A stretch of DNA of 19,742 bases from an uncultured Spirochaetia bacterium (GCA_937960625.1 CALGPD010000440.1:1-19742); one strand, 5' to 3'; positions 7,558-15,323 are shown, counted from the first letter of the stretch. Numbers and translations are program-made. Notes: generated by a model not told the origin, from the letters alone.

Positions 7558-8733
7558 TTACTCCGTTACTTCGAAGGCAACCATTGTCAGGTCGTCATCA
7601 AGAACGCCTCCGTCCATAAAGATGTTTATTTCTTCAAACAATTTATCAATAAAGTTTTGAACATGTAAATTGCCATATTTTTTTATTAACTCAATTAAAT
7701 TTGTTTCTCCATATCTTGTTCCTTCGGGAGACTGGCATTCTGTTAATCCGTCTGTATAAATCAATACTTTATCTCCGGGATTTAATGTTACTGATAACCC
7801 TTCATATTTCATCCCTTCAAATATACCTAGAATACTGCCCCGGGCTTTTAGCTTTTCGATTTCTCCCGTGTCTTTTCTATATAAAAAGCCGGGAGGATGC
7901 CCTCCTGAGGCAAACTTAAATTCACGTTCAATTGCGTTGTAAATGCCGTAAAAAATTGATATAAATTTTCCATCAGGCATTAATCCGGTCAATTGATTAT
8001 TAATAGTTTCTAACACCCAGTTTGGTGAAATTATATCATCGCCATACGTAGTAAACATCATTTTTAACATTGTTGCGATAAAAGCTGCACTAATACCATG
8101 CCCTGTTACATCAGCAACGAGTGTCCCGATATAATTATTTGACATAGTTAAAATATCGTATAAATCGCCGGACAATTTATCATTTGGAAGATACTTTACC
8201 GCAAGTTCAATACCTTTTGTATATGGAATTTCCTGAGGTAAAAGTTTTTCCTGTGCAAGTTTAGCTAGGTCAAGCTCACGTTCCATCTGCCGGTTTCTTG
8301 TATCAAGTTCCTGATTAATTACATTGATTTTTTTATTTTGTTCGCTGATTTTTAACAATGTGCGGATTTTAAAAGGTAAAAATAAATTAACTGCCTGCCC
8401 GTCCAACGGATTTGCGAAAAAATCAAGAGCGCCGTTTTCAAAACTTTTTGCGATAATTTCCCAATCTTCTTTTGCAAGGCTGATTATTACCGGAATATCC
8501 TTAAAAGAATCAGTAGTGTTTAAGGTTTTTAAATATTCAAGAGAATCAACATTCGGGATATCCATTGCCAAAAAAATAACATCAACTTGATTGTTTTCTA
8601 AAATCTCAACCATTGAAGAAGGTTCATCAAGTTCAATAAAATCAAAAAAATCATTTGATAAAATAGCTTTAGTTATTTCACGTTTAGCGATGTCTGGCTC
8701 TATTATTAATATTGTATTGTTTTGTTCTCTCAT
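7558..8733 (-). CDS. RsbU/SpoIIE-type PP2C phosphatase with degenerate N-terminal receiver domain
   Basis: A 391-residue protein with a CheY-like receiver (about 7-125), a coiled-coil linker (about 128-165, KISEQNKKINVINQELDTRN) and a PPM/SpoIIE phosphatase domain (about 170-390). The phosphatase has its metal-ligand motifs: GDLYD (Asp190, Asp193), ADVTGHG (Asp208), YTDGLTE (Asp328) and LDDDLT (about 379-383), so it should be active on phospho-Ser/Thr, typically on a STAS anti-anti-sigma factor. The receiver keeps an acidic pair (Glu12, Asp14), but the phosphoacceptor position in DVIFLAMDIP is Ala56 and the usual Lys of the KP motif is Asn108 (ANPL). It is probably a pseudo-receiver that works without phosphorylation. 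It precedes the PilZ gene by 2 bp. The start has only a weak GAAAG site. Confidence 0.9.
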   Translation of the reverse strand: MREQNNTILIIEPDIAKREITKAILSNDFFDFIELDEPSSMVEILENNQVDVIFLAMDIPNVDSLEYLKTLNTTDSFKDIPVIISLAKEDWEIIAKSFENGALDFFANPLDGQAVNLFLPFKIRTLLKISEQNKKINVINQELDTRNRQMERELDLAKLAQEKLLPQEIPYTKGIELAVKYLPNDKLSGDLYDILTMSNNYIGTLVADVTGHGISAAFIATMLKMMFTTYGDDIISPNWVLETINNQLTGLMPDGKFISIFYGIYNAIEREFKFASGGHPPGFLYRKDTGEIEKLKARGSILGIFEGMKYEGLSVTLNPGDKVLIYTDGLTECQSPEGTRYGETNLIELIKKYGNLHVQNFIDKLFEEINIFMDGGVLDDDLTMVAFEVTE

Positions 8734-8786
8734 ATTTCTTTCAGTTTATCTGATATTAAAAAAAAATCAACTCATATTTTATAATT

Positions 8787-11453
8787 TTATTGACTTGTTA
8801 AGGAAAATTCGTTCTTTGGATTTCTCGTTTCCCCAACACTTGTAATCTCAATTCCGGGTTCATCTACAACAGGACAAACGTGTTGACACACACCACAGCC
8901 GATACATCTTTCCGGAGTAATTACAGGTTGTCCGATTGTAACTGTTTTACCATCCCTTGTTACAACTTTTACATCACGTTTCCATATTGCTTTAGGAGAA
9001 GTAGGGCAGTGTTCCTCACAAACAAGGCATTTCCTCTGATAAACATAAGTAATACATCTGTCACTATTAACATGTGCTGTACCTATTTTCATTTTAGGAT
9101 AGCCGTTTGCATAAAATCCTCTATCCGCCTCATTCAACCTTTTAATAGCTCCTGTAGGGCAGGCTTTGGAACATAAAGTACAAGTAGGCGAACAAAAACC
9201 TTTACGTGCATTTCCAATTGGTGTATACATTCCTTCCAGCCCTGCCTCAAACATGGTTGGTTGTAGGAAATTATTCGGGCAGATACGCATACAATTACCA
9301 CACTTAATACAAAGAGAAAGAAAGTTCGGTTCAGGTAATGATCCTGGAGGGCGTACAAGTTTAGGGTTAACGCGTTTTGCTAAAAAGTTTGTCTTAAATA
9401 AAAACATTGCCCCCAAACCTGAAACCAAACCTTTAATAACACTTCGTTTATCTATATCTGTTTGTTTAGGTTCTTTTTCAACGGGTTTTTCCCATTCAAA
9501 ACTTACTTCCAGAGCGTCAAATTTACATTTATCAAGACAGTTAAAACAATATATGCATTCAGCGCTTTTAAAATCGTCCTTTATATCAGGGTTGCATGCT
9601 CCTTGACAGAATTTAGTACACATTTTGCAGTTAGTGCATTTTTCGTTTTGTTTGATTCTCATTATGGAGTATTGCCCTACAAGCCCGTATAATGCACCAA
9701 GCCCGCAAACATATCTACACCAAAAACGGGTTTTTATAAAATTAAGGCATAACAGAACGAGAATAAATAATCCGCTAAAAACGAAATAATCATAAAGTCT
9801 TTTCTTTTTATTAAAAATTGTTCCGGTTAACAATAAATTCAATCTCTCTCTTAACGATATACTTTTCGAAACAATATTTTTTTTCTTATCAGGTCGAATT
9901 TTATTCTCACTTTTTGAAGGGCTTTTTCTTGTAGGAGAACTTTTATAAGGGCTGTCATTTTCTGCCGGTGTTGTTGCTGTGTTTTCTTTAGCCTTTTTAC
10001 GCGTTGGCGCGTTAGCATAAGGGTTTGATTCATCTGTTTCTTTTTTTTCGGCTTTTCTCGTTGGGGCACTTGTATAAGGGTTGCTTTCTGATTTTATATT
10101 CTCTTCCTGCTCGCTATATGTAGATTTTCTCGTTGGCGCATTAGCATATGGATTGTCTCCGGATTTTTTATTGCTGGTTTTTTCAGAATTTCTTGTTGGA
10201 GAATTAGCATATGGGCTATCCTGCCCTGATTCATTTTCTTTTTTTCCGGATTCTTTCATTTGCGAATTAGAATTACTGTTTTCATTTGGCTCCTGATTTT
10301 CTTCAGGAGGTGTTGTTTGAGCATTGTTTTCTTGCTGCTTATCATCTGCCCCTGATACTTTATCTTTTGCCCTCGTATTAACAGCTTTTCTTTTTAAATC
10401 CTGTGTTTTTTCAATTAAACTTCTGGCTGCCGGCATCCCAACTGTAATTACTGAACGGGGAAGAATAGAAAAAGGGTCAAAAAATCCGGTTAATGTTACA
10501 CCGAAAACCGAAGAAAAAAGAATAATTACTAATATAACGTATTTAATTCTTTGCCATTTATTAAAAGGTTCTGCCGGAAATTTCTTTTTTCTAAACTTTT
10601 GTTTTATCCAGCTCATGAAGTGATTCAAAGTTCCAAGAGGGCAAACCCATCCGCAAAAAGCTCTTCCAAATATAAGTGCAATAATTAGCATTCCAAGAAT
10701 GTAAACTATGCTTACAGTCATAGCTCTTGAAGCTATTGAGGTTGTTATTCCTATTAAAGCGCTTGTTTCAATAAACATGGTTGAAGGAATATCCAGATTA
10801 TAATTATACTTATCAAAACTGAAAAAAGGAATACCAGCCGGACCGGGTTTAAAAAATCTGGTATCCGGATGATATGAAACTATACCAAAAATTAAAAGCA
10901 GGCTCATTACAAACACTATAATCGAAACATATCCAATCCATTTTTTTAGAAATCCCGGCCTGTCTTTTTTTATTAACCTGAAAACGAGAAATAGTACAGA
11001 AATTAAAAATGATAAAATAAACAATGCTAAAATAATCATGGAAACTGCAGGAGTAATTTTAATTCTTGCAGCAGGCAGTCCGTTCGACGAACTGAAATAA
11101 GGAGAAATCCCGGGAATTATAGAGAAAATTACACTTGTTATAAAAATTATACTTGAGACAATAGTAAAAGAAAGCAGTTTACGGTTTTGCTTAAAGTCTA
11201 TTTTATTTTTTTTCTTTATAACGAATATTAGTGCTAATGCGGCAGCGGATAATGCGGCTGTAACTAAAAGCAACGGAAAAGATTTTTTAGTTCTTGTATG
11301 AAAAACAGTACTTTGTTCTTCAAGCCTAGCTGTCGCTTCTTCTTCAAGAAACGAATGATTCATTGTTCGTGCGACGATAAATATGAATAATAATAAAAAT
11401 ACAATTTGAGATATTCTTCTTAAATTAATTAATGTTTTGGCGCTGATTTTCAT
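8787..11453 (-). CDS. Fused NapH/NosR-like and NapG-like polyferredoxin membrane protein with a repeat-rich linker
   Basis: An 888-residue electron-transfer protein. Probable TM helices lie near 13-30, 59-79, 93-113, 136-158, 172-194, 247-264, 303-323 and 553-573. A NapH/NosR-type motif FCGWVCPLG (266-274) is followed by LTGFFDPFSIL and a 200-residue polar linker with five [NS]PYxxxPTRK-like repeats (413-510). A second copy, FWCRYVCGLG (578-586), has Gly for Pro. Ferredoxin sites follow: Cys606/609/612/616 and Cys633/636/639/643. A KRSVIKG hydrophobic segment (669-690) precedes a NapG-like part, VRPPGS...CIKCGNCMRICP, with four more Cys groups: 715-725, 754-765, 800-816 and 850-860. In known systems NapH and NapG carry quinol electrons to periplasmic acceptors. 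No terminal reductase gene is adjacent, so the acceptor is unknown. A GGATGGG ribosome site and a strong promoter lie upstream. Confidence 0.9.
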   Translation of the reverse strand: MKISAKTLINLRRISQIVFLLLFIFIVARTMNHSFLEEEATARLEEQSTVFHTRTKKSFPLLLVTAALSAAALALIFVIKKKNKIDFKQNRKLLSFTIVSSIIFITSVIFSIIPGISPYFSSSNGLPAARIKITPAVSMIILALFILSFLISVLFLVFRLIKKDRPGFLKKWIGYVSIIVFVMSLLLIFGIVSYHPDTRFFKPGPAGIPFFSFDKYNYNLDIPSTMFIETSALIGITTSIASRAMTVSIVYILGMLIIALIFGRAFCGWVCPLGTLNHFMSWIKQKFRKKKFPAEPFNKWQRIKYVILVIILFSSVFGVTLTGFFDPFSILPRSVITVGMPAARSLIEKTQDLKRKAVNTRAKDKVSGADDKQQENNAQTTPPEENQEPNENSNSNSQMKESGKKENESGQDSPYANSPTRNSEKTSNKKSGDNPYANAPTRKSTYSEQEENIKSESNPYTSAPTRKAEKKETDESNPYANAPTRKKAKENTATTPAENDSPYKSSPTRKSPSKSENKIRPDKKKNIVSKSISLRERLNLLLTGTIFNKKKRLYDYFVFSGLFILVLLCLNFIKTRFWCRYVCGLGALYGLVGQYSIMRIKQNEKCTNCKMCTKFCQGACNPDIKDDFKSAECIYCFNCLDKCKFDALEVSFEWEKPVEKEPKQTDIDKRSVIKGLVSGLGAMFLFKTNFLAKRVNPKLVRPPGSLPEPNFLSLCIKCGNCMRICPNNFLQPTMFEAGLEGMYTPIGNARKGFCSPTCTLCSKACPTGAIKRLNEADRGFYANGYPKMKIGTAHVNSDRCITYVYQRKCLVCEEHCPTSPKAIWKRDVKVVTRDGKTVTIGQPVITPERCIGCGVCQHVCPVVDEPGIEITSVGETRNPKNEFSLTSQ
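9924..10217 (-). repeat. Five in-frame decapeptide repeats encoded in the Fe-S protein linker
   Basis: Repeat units SPYANSPTRN (413), NPYANAPTRK (434), NPYTSAPTRK (458), NPYANAPTRK (477) and SPYKSSPTRK (501) lie in a Ser/Lys/Glu/Asn-rich linker, with starts 21, 24, 19 and 24 residues apart. The consensus is [NS]PYxx[AS]PTRK. Codons differ between copies (for example Arg and Pro codons), so the peptide is conserved more than the DNA. Confidence 0.9.
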
Positions 11454-11499
11454 GTTTTCCCATCCGTTTTAAAAATGTTTCTTTAATAAATAATCACTT

Positions 11500-11528
11500 A
11501 TTTTAAATTAGCCAATTTTTATTGTCAA
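11500..11528 (-). promoter_or_regulatory. Near-consensus sigma-70 promoter for the Fe-S protein gene
   Basis: On the minus strand a perfect TTGACA (11523-11528) and TAAAAT (11500-11505) are exactly 17 bp apart, placing the start near 11493, about 40 nt before the ATG. It lies in the 118-bp divergent gap shared with the secreted glycogen-binding-like gene. I see no equally good promoter for that plus-strand gene, whose -35/-10 must overlap this region or be weak. Confidence 0.7.
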
Positions 11529-11571
11529 GTAAATTGAAATTTAACCGAATCTTTATGCAGGAGGCTGTATT

Positions 11572-12963
11572 ATGTTAACCTTAAAAAAATACATTGCACT
11601 AATATTTATTTTATTATCATTAACAATTTCTTATAAAGTATTTGCGCTTCAGAATCCCACATTTAAAGACAAATCTGCAATTTTTTATTATACTGACAGG
11701 CCAAGACATTATTCCGAGCGTGCTGATAGCGTGAAAATCAGGTTAATTAATGAAGCTACGAATTTTGAGAAAACCCTTGATTTAACACGTATGTCTACTG
11801 AGATATGGAAAATTGTAATCCCAATGAGTTTTTTATATCGCGAACAGGGTATATCCCGATATGTTTATTATTATTATTTTTTAGTAGACGGGAAAAAAGT
11901 ATTGGATCCTACGAATAAAATAAGGTCCATAAAATTTCAATCCGGCCCGGATGGAAGGGTATCGTTTTTCCGCGTTGAACATAGAAAGCGTAAACTTAGA
12001 GTAATCAGGCAAAACCCTGAAATAGTTTCAAGAGGTTTGATTTTTTATTATACCAAAGAAATAGATAAAAAAATTCGGGTTAAATTATTGATTTCAGACC
12101 AAAGATACTGGAGTAAAGTTTATATATTAAAAAGAAACACTGACGGCATGCTGTATGCTTTTGTAGAAAAAGAAGATTTACCCCAAAAAAATATTCATAA
12201 CAGGTTTGTATATAAATTTATTGTTAACGGAAAATATGAACTTGACCCTTTAAACCCGAACCAGCATCAAAGTATAAAGGGAGGAATTTTTAATTTAGTT
12301 GATTTAAGAGGTAAAAGAGTGAAGATTTATGAATTACCTCAGAATCCGGTTATAAAAATGCAGGGAATTTATTTTTATTGTTTTGCTCCTAATGCAAGAA
12401 AAGTCGGTTTACTTACAAATCTAAACGGATGGACACACATCCTTCCCATGAGCAAGAGCAAAGACCCCAAATATAAAGGCGCCTGGGTAATATTGTTGTC
12501 AAAAAGAAACCGTGATTTGCCATTAAATGCAGGAACGTATAAATACAAATTCATTGTTGATGGAATAATAACTCATGATAAAAACAATCCGCATAGTTAT
12601 GATGATGGAATGGGTGAAAAAATAAGCGTTTTTACTCTTAAAAAACCCATTAATTATTACGGTAAAAACCCTATTCATATAAAAAATAATATTTATCGTT
12701 TCTTTTTTATGTCCAGAAGAGCAAAACACGTTTTTCTCTTAGGCTCTTTTAATAACTGGAACCCTTTTAACCTAAAGATGAAGAGGATTAACAAAGATTT
12801 ATTCGTTGTAGATGTTGAATTACACCCGGGGGTATATTTTTATATTTTTTCCGTTGATAATAAATGGAAAAATGATCCCAGAAATACTAACGTTGCTTAT
12901 AATCAAGTTAATAGGCGTGTAAGTATTGTTTTAATTAAAAGAAGGCGTAAAGTTATAAAATAG
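11572..12963 (+). CDS. Secreted protein with four tandem glycogen-binding-like (E-set/CBM48-like) modules
   Basis: A 463-residue protein with a signal peptide: Lys5-Lys6, a hydrophobic core to about 20, and probable cleavage after VFA (about residue 25). Four similar modules follow at about 34-135, 147-247, 258-357 and 367-457. Each ends with the same strand-turn signature: FLVDGKKVLDP (103-113), FIVNGKYELDP (216-226), FIVDGIITHDK (327-337) and FSVDNKWKNDP (426-436). Modules 3 and 4 carry the classic GBD/CBM48 motif, LTNLNGWT (281-288) and LGSFNNWNP (390-398); modules 1 and 2 are more divergent. There is no catalytic glycosidase domain, so a binding or structural role in the envelope is inferred. 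The ATG has an excellent AGGAGG site 7 nt upstream. Its C-terminus is very basic (KRRRKVIK). It converges on the hydrolase with a 2-bp gap. Confidence 0.83.
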   Translation: MLTLKKYIALIFILLSLTISYKVFALQNPTFKDKSAIFYYTDRPRHYSERADSVKIRLINEATNFEKTLDLTRMSTEIWKIVIPMSFLYREQGISRYVYYYYFLVDGKKVLDPTNKIRSIKFQSGPDGRVSFFRVEHRKRKLRVIRQNPEIVSRGLIFYYTKEIDKKIRVKLLISDQRYWSKVYILKRNTDGMLYAFVEKEDLPQKNIHNRFVYKFIVNGKYELDPLNPNQHQSIKGGIFNLVDLRGKRVKIYELPQNPVIKMQGIYFYCFAPNARKVGLLTNLNGWTHILPMSKSKDPKYKGAWVILLSKRNRDLPLNAGTYKYKFIVDGIITHDKNNPHSYDDGMGEKISVFTLKKPINYYGKNPIHIKNNIYRFFFMSRRAKHVFLLGSFNNWNPFNLKMKRINKDLFVVDVELHPGVYFYIFSVDNKWKNDPRNTNVAYNQVNRRVSIVLIKRRRKVIK

Positions 12964-12965
12964 TT

Positions 12966-13715
12966 TTACTCTTTGATAAACCGGGTAACCAGATTAAAAA
13001 AATCCTTGCTGTTTGATAACATAGCAGGGTGTCCGCCTGTTTCAAATAAATGTATCTTGAGGTTGGGGTTTTTGTTTTGTAAACCTGTATATATTTTATC
13101 AAGATGATCGCAAAATTCATCTTGCCGGCTGCCTATTAAAAGGCTAGGGACAACGAGTTCTGAAATAGGTTTATGAAAAAAAGCTTTGCCTGTTGAATTA
13201 AATTTCAAAAGCATTTTTGTGTCAAGATCCACAATTTTCTTCCAACCAAAACCATGGTTTATAAACCAGAATAACTTTACAATAAATTTCCTTTTACTTT
13301 GTTCTCTATCCAGTTCCACTGTATCAATATAGGATTTTAGAGGATATTCACCTTCAAAACTATCGGCAATTAAATGGGAAACACATTCAGGGTGTTCCAG
13401 CGCAAGGTTAATGCCCACAAGCGCGCCTCCGCTTGTTCCTATAACAGCGGTTTTCTCAATGTTTAATTTTTTTATTAATGAGTAGCAGACTTGTGAATTA
13501 TAGAACCAAAAATCCGTTTTAAATTCTTTCAGCCTTGAAGATTTTCCATGTCCTGGAAAGTCGATTAAAATAACTTTATATTTTTTTGTATAATTTTTTA
13601 ATAAAGATTTAAACATTTTTGAAGAAGCGGTATTTCCATGCAGCAATAATAAAGGTTTTCCGTTTCCGTAGATTTTATAATAGACATCTTTGCTTTCATA
13701 TTTAAACCGCGGCAT
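12966..13715 (-). CDS. Alpha/beta hydrolase
   Basis: A 249-residue alpha/beta-hydrolase-fold protein beginning MPRFKYESKD. The ORF extends 36 codons further upstream, but AAGGAG (13723-13728) sits 7 nt before this ATG and the extra N-terminus looks like untranslated leader. Fold motifs: LLLLHGNTASS (22-32, oxyanion HG), DFPGHGKSS (52-60), nucleophile elbow GTSGG with Ser95, an acidic residue in GSRQDEF (Asp199) and the catalytic His in GGHPAML (His229). The triad is intact. Substrate cannot be told; esterase, lipase and C-C hydrolase enzymes share this pattern. It is divergent from acpS and convergent with the secreted E-set protein, and so is probably a single-gene unit. Confidence 0.88.
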   Translation of the reverse strand: MPRFKYESKDVYYKIYGNGKPLLLLHGNTASSKMFKSLLKNYTKKYKVILIDFPGHGKSSRLKEFKTDFWFYNSQVCYSLIKKLNIEKTAVIGTSGGALVGINLALEHPECVSHLIADSFEGEYPLKSYIDTVELDREQSKRKFIVKLFWFINHGFGWKKIVDLDTKMLLKFNSTGKAFFHKPISELVVPSLLIGSRQDEFCDHLDKIYTGLQNKNPNLKIHLFETGGHPAMLSNSKDFFNLVTRFIKE

Positions 13716-13722
13716 ATTCTGT

Positions 13723-13728
13723 CTCCTT
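13723..13728 (-). promoter_or_regulatory. Ribosome binding site that fixes the hydrolase start
   Basis: A perfect AAGGAG on the minus strand is spaced 7 nt from the ATG at 13713-13715. It argues for the shorter 249-residue hydrolase over the 285-residue reading. Confidence 0.8.
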
Positions 13729-13801
13729 AATTCATGTAGGACAAATATAATAAAATTATTAAATTTTAATCTTAAATCTAAAAAAGTTATTATTAAGACT
13801 C

Positions 13802-13830
13802 TTGATTTTTTTTTAATAATCATATAAAAT
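13802..13830 (+). promoter_or_regulatory. Predicted promoter for acpS
   Basis: TTGATT (13802-13807) and TAAAAT (13825-13830) are 17 bp apart, with a start expected near 13837, giving a short leader that still contains the AAGGA at 13839-13843. The spacer is a poly-T run. The remaining divergent gap (13729-13801) is A/T-rich, and I see no further motif in it. Confidence 0.42.
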
Positions 13831-13852
13831 ATTCAACTAAGGAAAAGTGTTA

Positions 13853-14236
13853 ATGATTTTTGGTACCGGCGTTGACATGGTTGAGATTGCGAGAATTAAA
13901 ACTCTCTATGATAAGTATGGAAAAAAATTCTTAGAAAGGATTTTTTCAGACACTGAAATAGAGTATTCGTTATCAAAGTCCAATGTAAAAAGCGCCATGA
14001 GTTCTCTGGCAGCAAGGTTTGCTGCAAAAGAAGCGTTTGTAAAAGCACTGGGAACCGGAGTAATCAAACATATAAACTTGAAGTACATTTATGTTGAAAT
14101 TGATGATAAGGGTAAACCTCATATAAGATTAACCCGTAGTATTCCATACTTTGATGAAAACAGTATAACAAACGTACATTTATCATTATCACATACTAAC
14201 GAACATGCAATCGCTACGGTGGTACTGGAAAAATAA
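13853..14236 (+). CDS. acpS: Holo-[acyl-carrier-protein] synthase
   Basis: A 127-residue phosphopantetheinyl transferase of the short AcpS type, which moves 4'-phosphopantetheine from CoA to a serine of acyl carrier protein. Motifs: GTGVDMVEIARI (4-15) with the Mg-binding Asp8, RIFSDTEIEY (29-38), AARFAAKEAFVKALGTG (53-69) with Glu60, and LSLSHTNEHAIATV near the end. The ORF can be read from a GTG at 13847, but the AAGGA at 13839-13843 is 9 nt from the ATG at 13853 and only 3 nt from the GTG, so the ATG is preferred. The next gene starts at the base after its stop, so the two are probably co-translated. Confidence 0.96.
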   Translation: MIFGTGVDMVEIARIKTLYDKYGKKFLERIFSDTEIEYSLSKSNVKSAMSSLAARFAAKEAFVKALGTGVIKHINLKYIYVEIDDKGKPHIRLTRSIPYFDENSITNVHLSLSHTNEHAIATVVLEK

Positions 14237-14899
14237 ATGAGTAAATTAAATGCGGAAGCTGATTATTTTATAATAAGCGATGCTCATGTGGGATGTCATA
14301 ATTGTATGGATTTATGCAATTATGACAAATTATTGCCTTTTCTCAAAGAAGTCTTGGAAAAAACAAAAGCGACTTTAATATTAAACGGTGATTTTTTTGA
14401 ATACACAAAAGAAAGAAAATCAAAAGTAAGAAAAAAGAACCTTGAAATTTTTGAGATTTTAGAAAAAATTGAAAACAAAGAAAGGTTAATCAGGATAAAA
14501 GGCAATCATGATAGAGACGGCATGTATGAAAAAACTTTGATAAACGGAGATATACTCGTTTTTCATGGCGATACTTTTGGAAATCATACCAGTATATTTC
14601 CTTTTTTCAATTTGTTTTTAAACTGGTCGGTAGCTTTTACTGAAAAATTATTCAAAATGAATATTAATGATATATTAAAAAAATGTACCGGATATGACAG
14701 GAAAAAAGCGCGTAAAGATAAAATGAGGTTAAAAGCAAAAGAATTTCTTGAAAAGCATCCTGAATATAAAACTCTAATTGTCGGCCATTCTCATACCCCT
14801 GAAGCGGATGAAAATTATTTTAATTCCGGATGTTTCGTAAATAAAGAGTCTGATTATATTGAAATCTCCGGGGAAAAAATTACTTTGAAAACTTATTAA
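14237..14899 (+). CDS. Calcineurin-like metallophosphoesterase, LpxH-like
   Basis: A 220-residue protein with the complete metallophosphoesterase motif set: ISDAHVG (Asp15, His17), LNGDFFEY (Asp52), KGNHDRDG (Asn90, His91), FHGDTFG (His110) and VGHSHTPEA (His184, His186). The roughly 70-residue insert between HGD and GHSH contains basic amphipathic helices (KMNINDILKK, KKARKDKMRLK), resembling the cap of UDP-2,3-diacylglucosamine diphosphatase (LpxH). A lipid A role is possible but not shown, since no other lpx gene is in the window. Other MPE subfamilies share these motifs. The ATG follows the acpS TAA directly, with a GGA about 8 nt upstream inside acpS. Confidence 0.87.
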   Translation: MSKLNAEADYFIISDAHVGCHNCMDLCNYDKLLPFLKEVLEKTKATLILNGDFFEYTKERKSKVRKKNLEIFEILEKIENKERLIRIKGNHDRDGMYEKTLINGDILVFHGDTFGNHTSIFPFFNLFLNWSVAFTEKLFKMNINDILKKCTGYDRKKARKDKMRLKAKEFLEKHPEYKTLIVGHSHTPEADENYFNSGCFVNKESDYIEISGEKITLKTY

Positions 14900-14948
14900 A
14901 TTATTATAGGTTGTTATATAACTTTTAAAACGGATATCGAGGTTAAAT

Positions 14949-15164
14949 ATGGAAAAAAGCACAAAGAAATTTGTAATGTGGCTTATTATATGCAATGTAA
15001 TACTGATAATTGCGATTTTAACATTGGGCTTTATATTTATTAAATCAAGTCATAATGCAAGGTTTTATAAATTAGGGCAAGGAATGGGGCAATTTTTAGC
15101 TTTTGCCAACCTTGCGGCTGTTTTAATAAGGTATTTAATTATAAAAAAAAGAAAAAATAAGTAA
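14949..15164 (+). CDS. Small two-TM membrane protein of unknown function
   Basis: A 71-residue protein I do not recognise. It has two hydrophobic segments (about 8-32 and 47-64) joined by a short polar stretch (SSHNARFYKLGQG), with a basic N-terminus and a very basic C-terminal tail (KKRKNK). A GAGG ribosome site lies 6 nt before the ATG, and the composition is clearly membrane-type, so I take it as real. It starts 49 bp after the metallophosphoesterase and may be read from the acpS transcript. No function can be assigned. Confidence 0.72.
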   Translation: MEKSTKKFVMWLIICNVILIIAILTLGFIFIKSSHNARFYKLGQGMGQFLAFANLAAVLIRYLIIKKRKNK

Positions 15165-15233
15165 GTAAAAAGCTATAAAATCTTAACAAAAACCCAACTA
15201 TTTAGTATTTATATTCCTTAATTATTGAGAATA

Positions 15234-15262
15234 TTGACAAAATACAAATTTTGAGATATATT
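15234..15262 (+). promoter_or_regulatory. Near-consensus sigma-70 promoter for the NHL-repeat gene
   Basis: A perfect TTGACA (15234-15239) and TATATT (15257-15262) are 17 bp apart, with a start expected near 15269, about 55 nt before the ATG. The 159-bp gap 15165-15323 otherwise holds only A/T-rich sequence and the AAGGAG ribosome site at 15310-15315. Confidence 0.72.
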
Positions 15263-15323
15263 CACGGTTAAAATTAATTATATTAATGAAAATATTAGAT
15301 TTTATAATTAAGGAGATATAATC

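Noticed and set aside
9134..9358. Out-of-frame ORFs and plus-strand ORFs across the Fe-S protein gene
   Set aside because: They overlap strongly conserved ferredoxin motifs in the other frame and lack ribosome sites.
11572..12963. Glycogen branching enzyme or pullulanase fragment
   Set aside because: No catalytic barrel motifs at all; only repeated binding-like modules after a signal peptide.
13716..13823. 36-residue N-terminal extension of the alpha/beta hydrolase
   Set aside because: A perfect AAGGAG with ideal spacing precedes the internal ATG, and the extension is AT-rich leader without family similarity.
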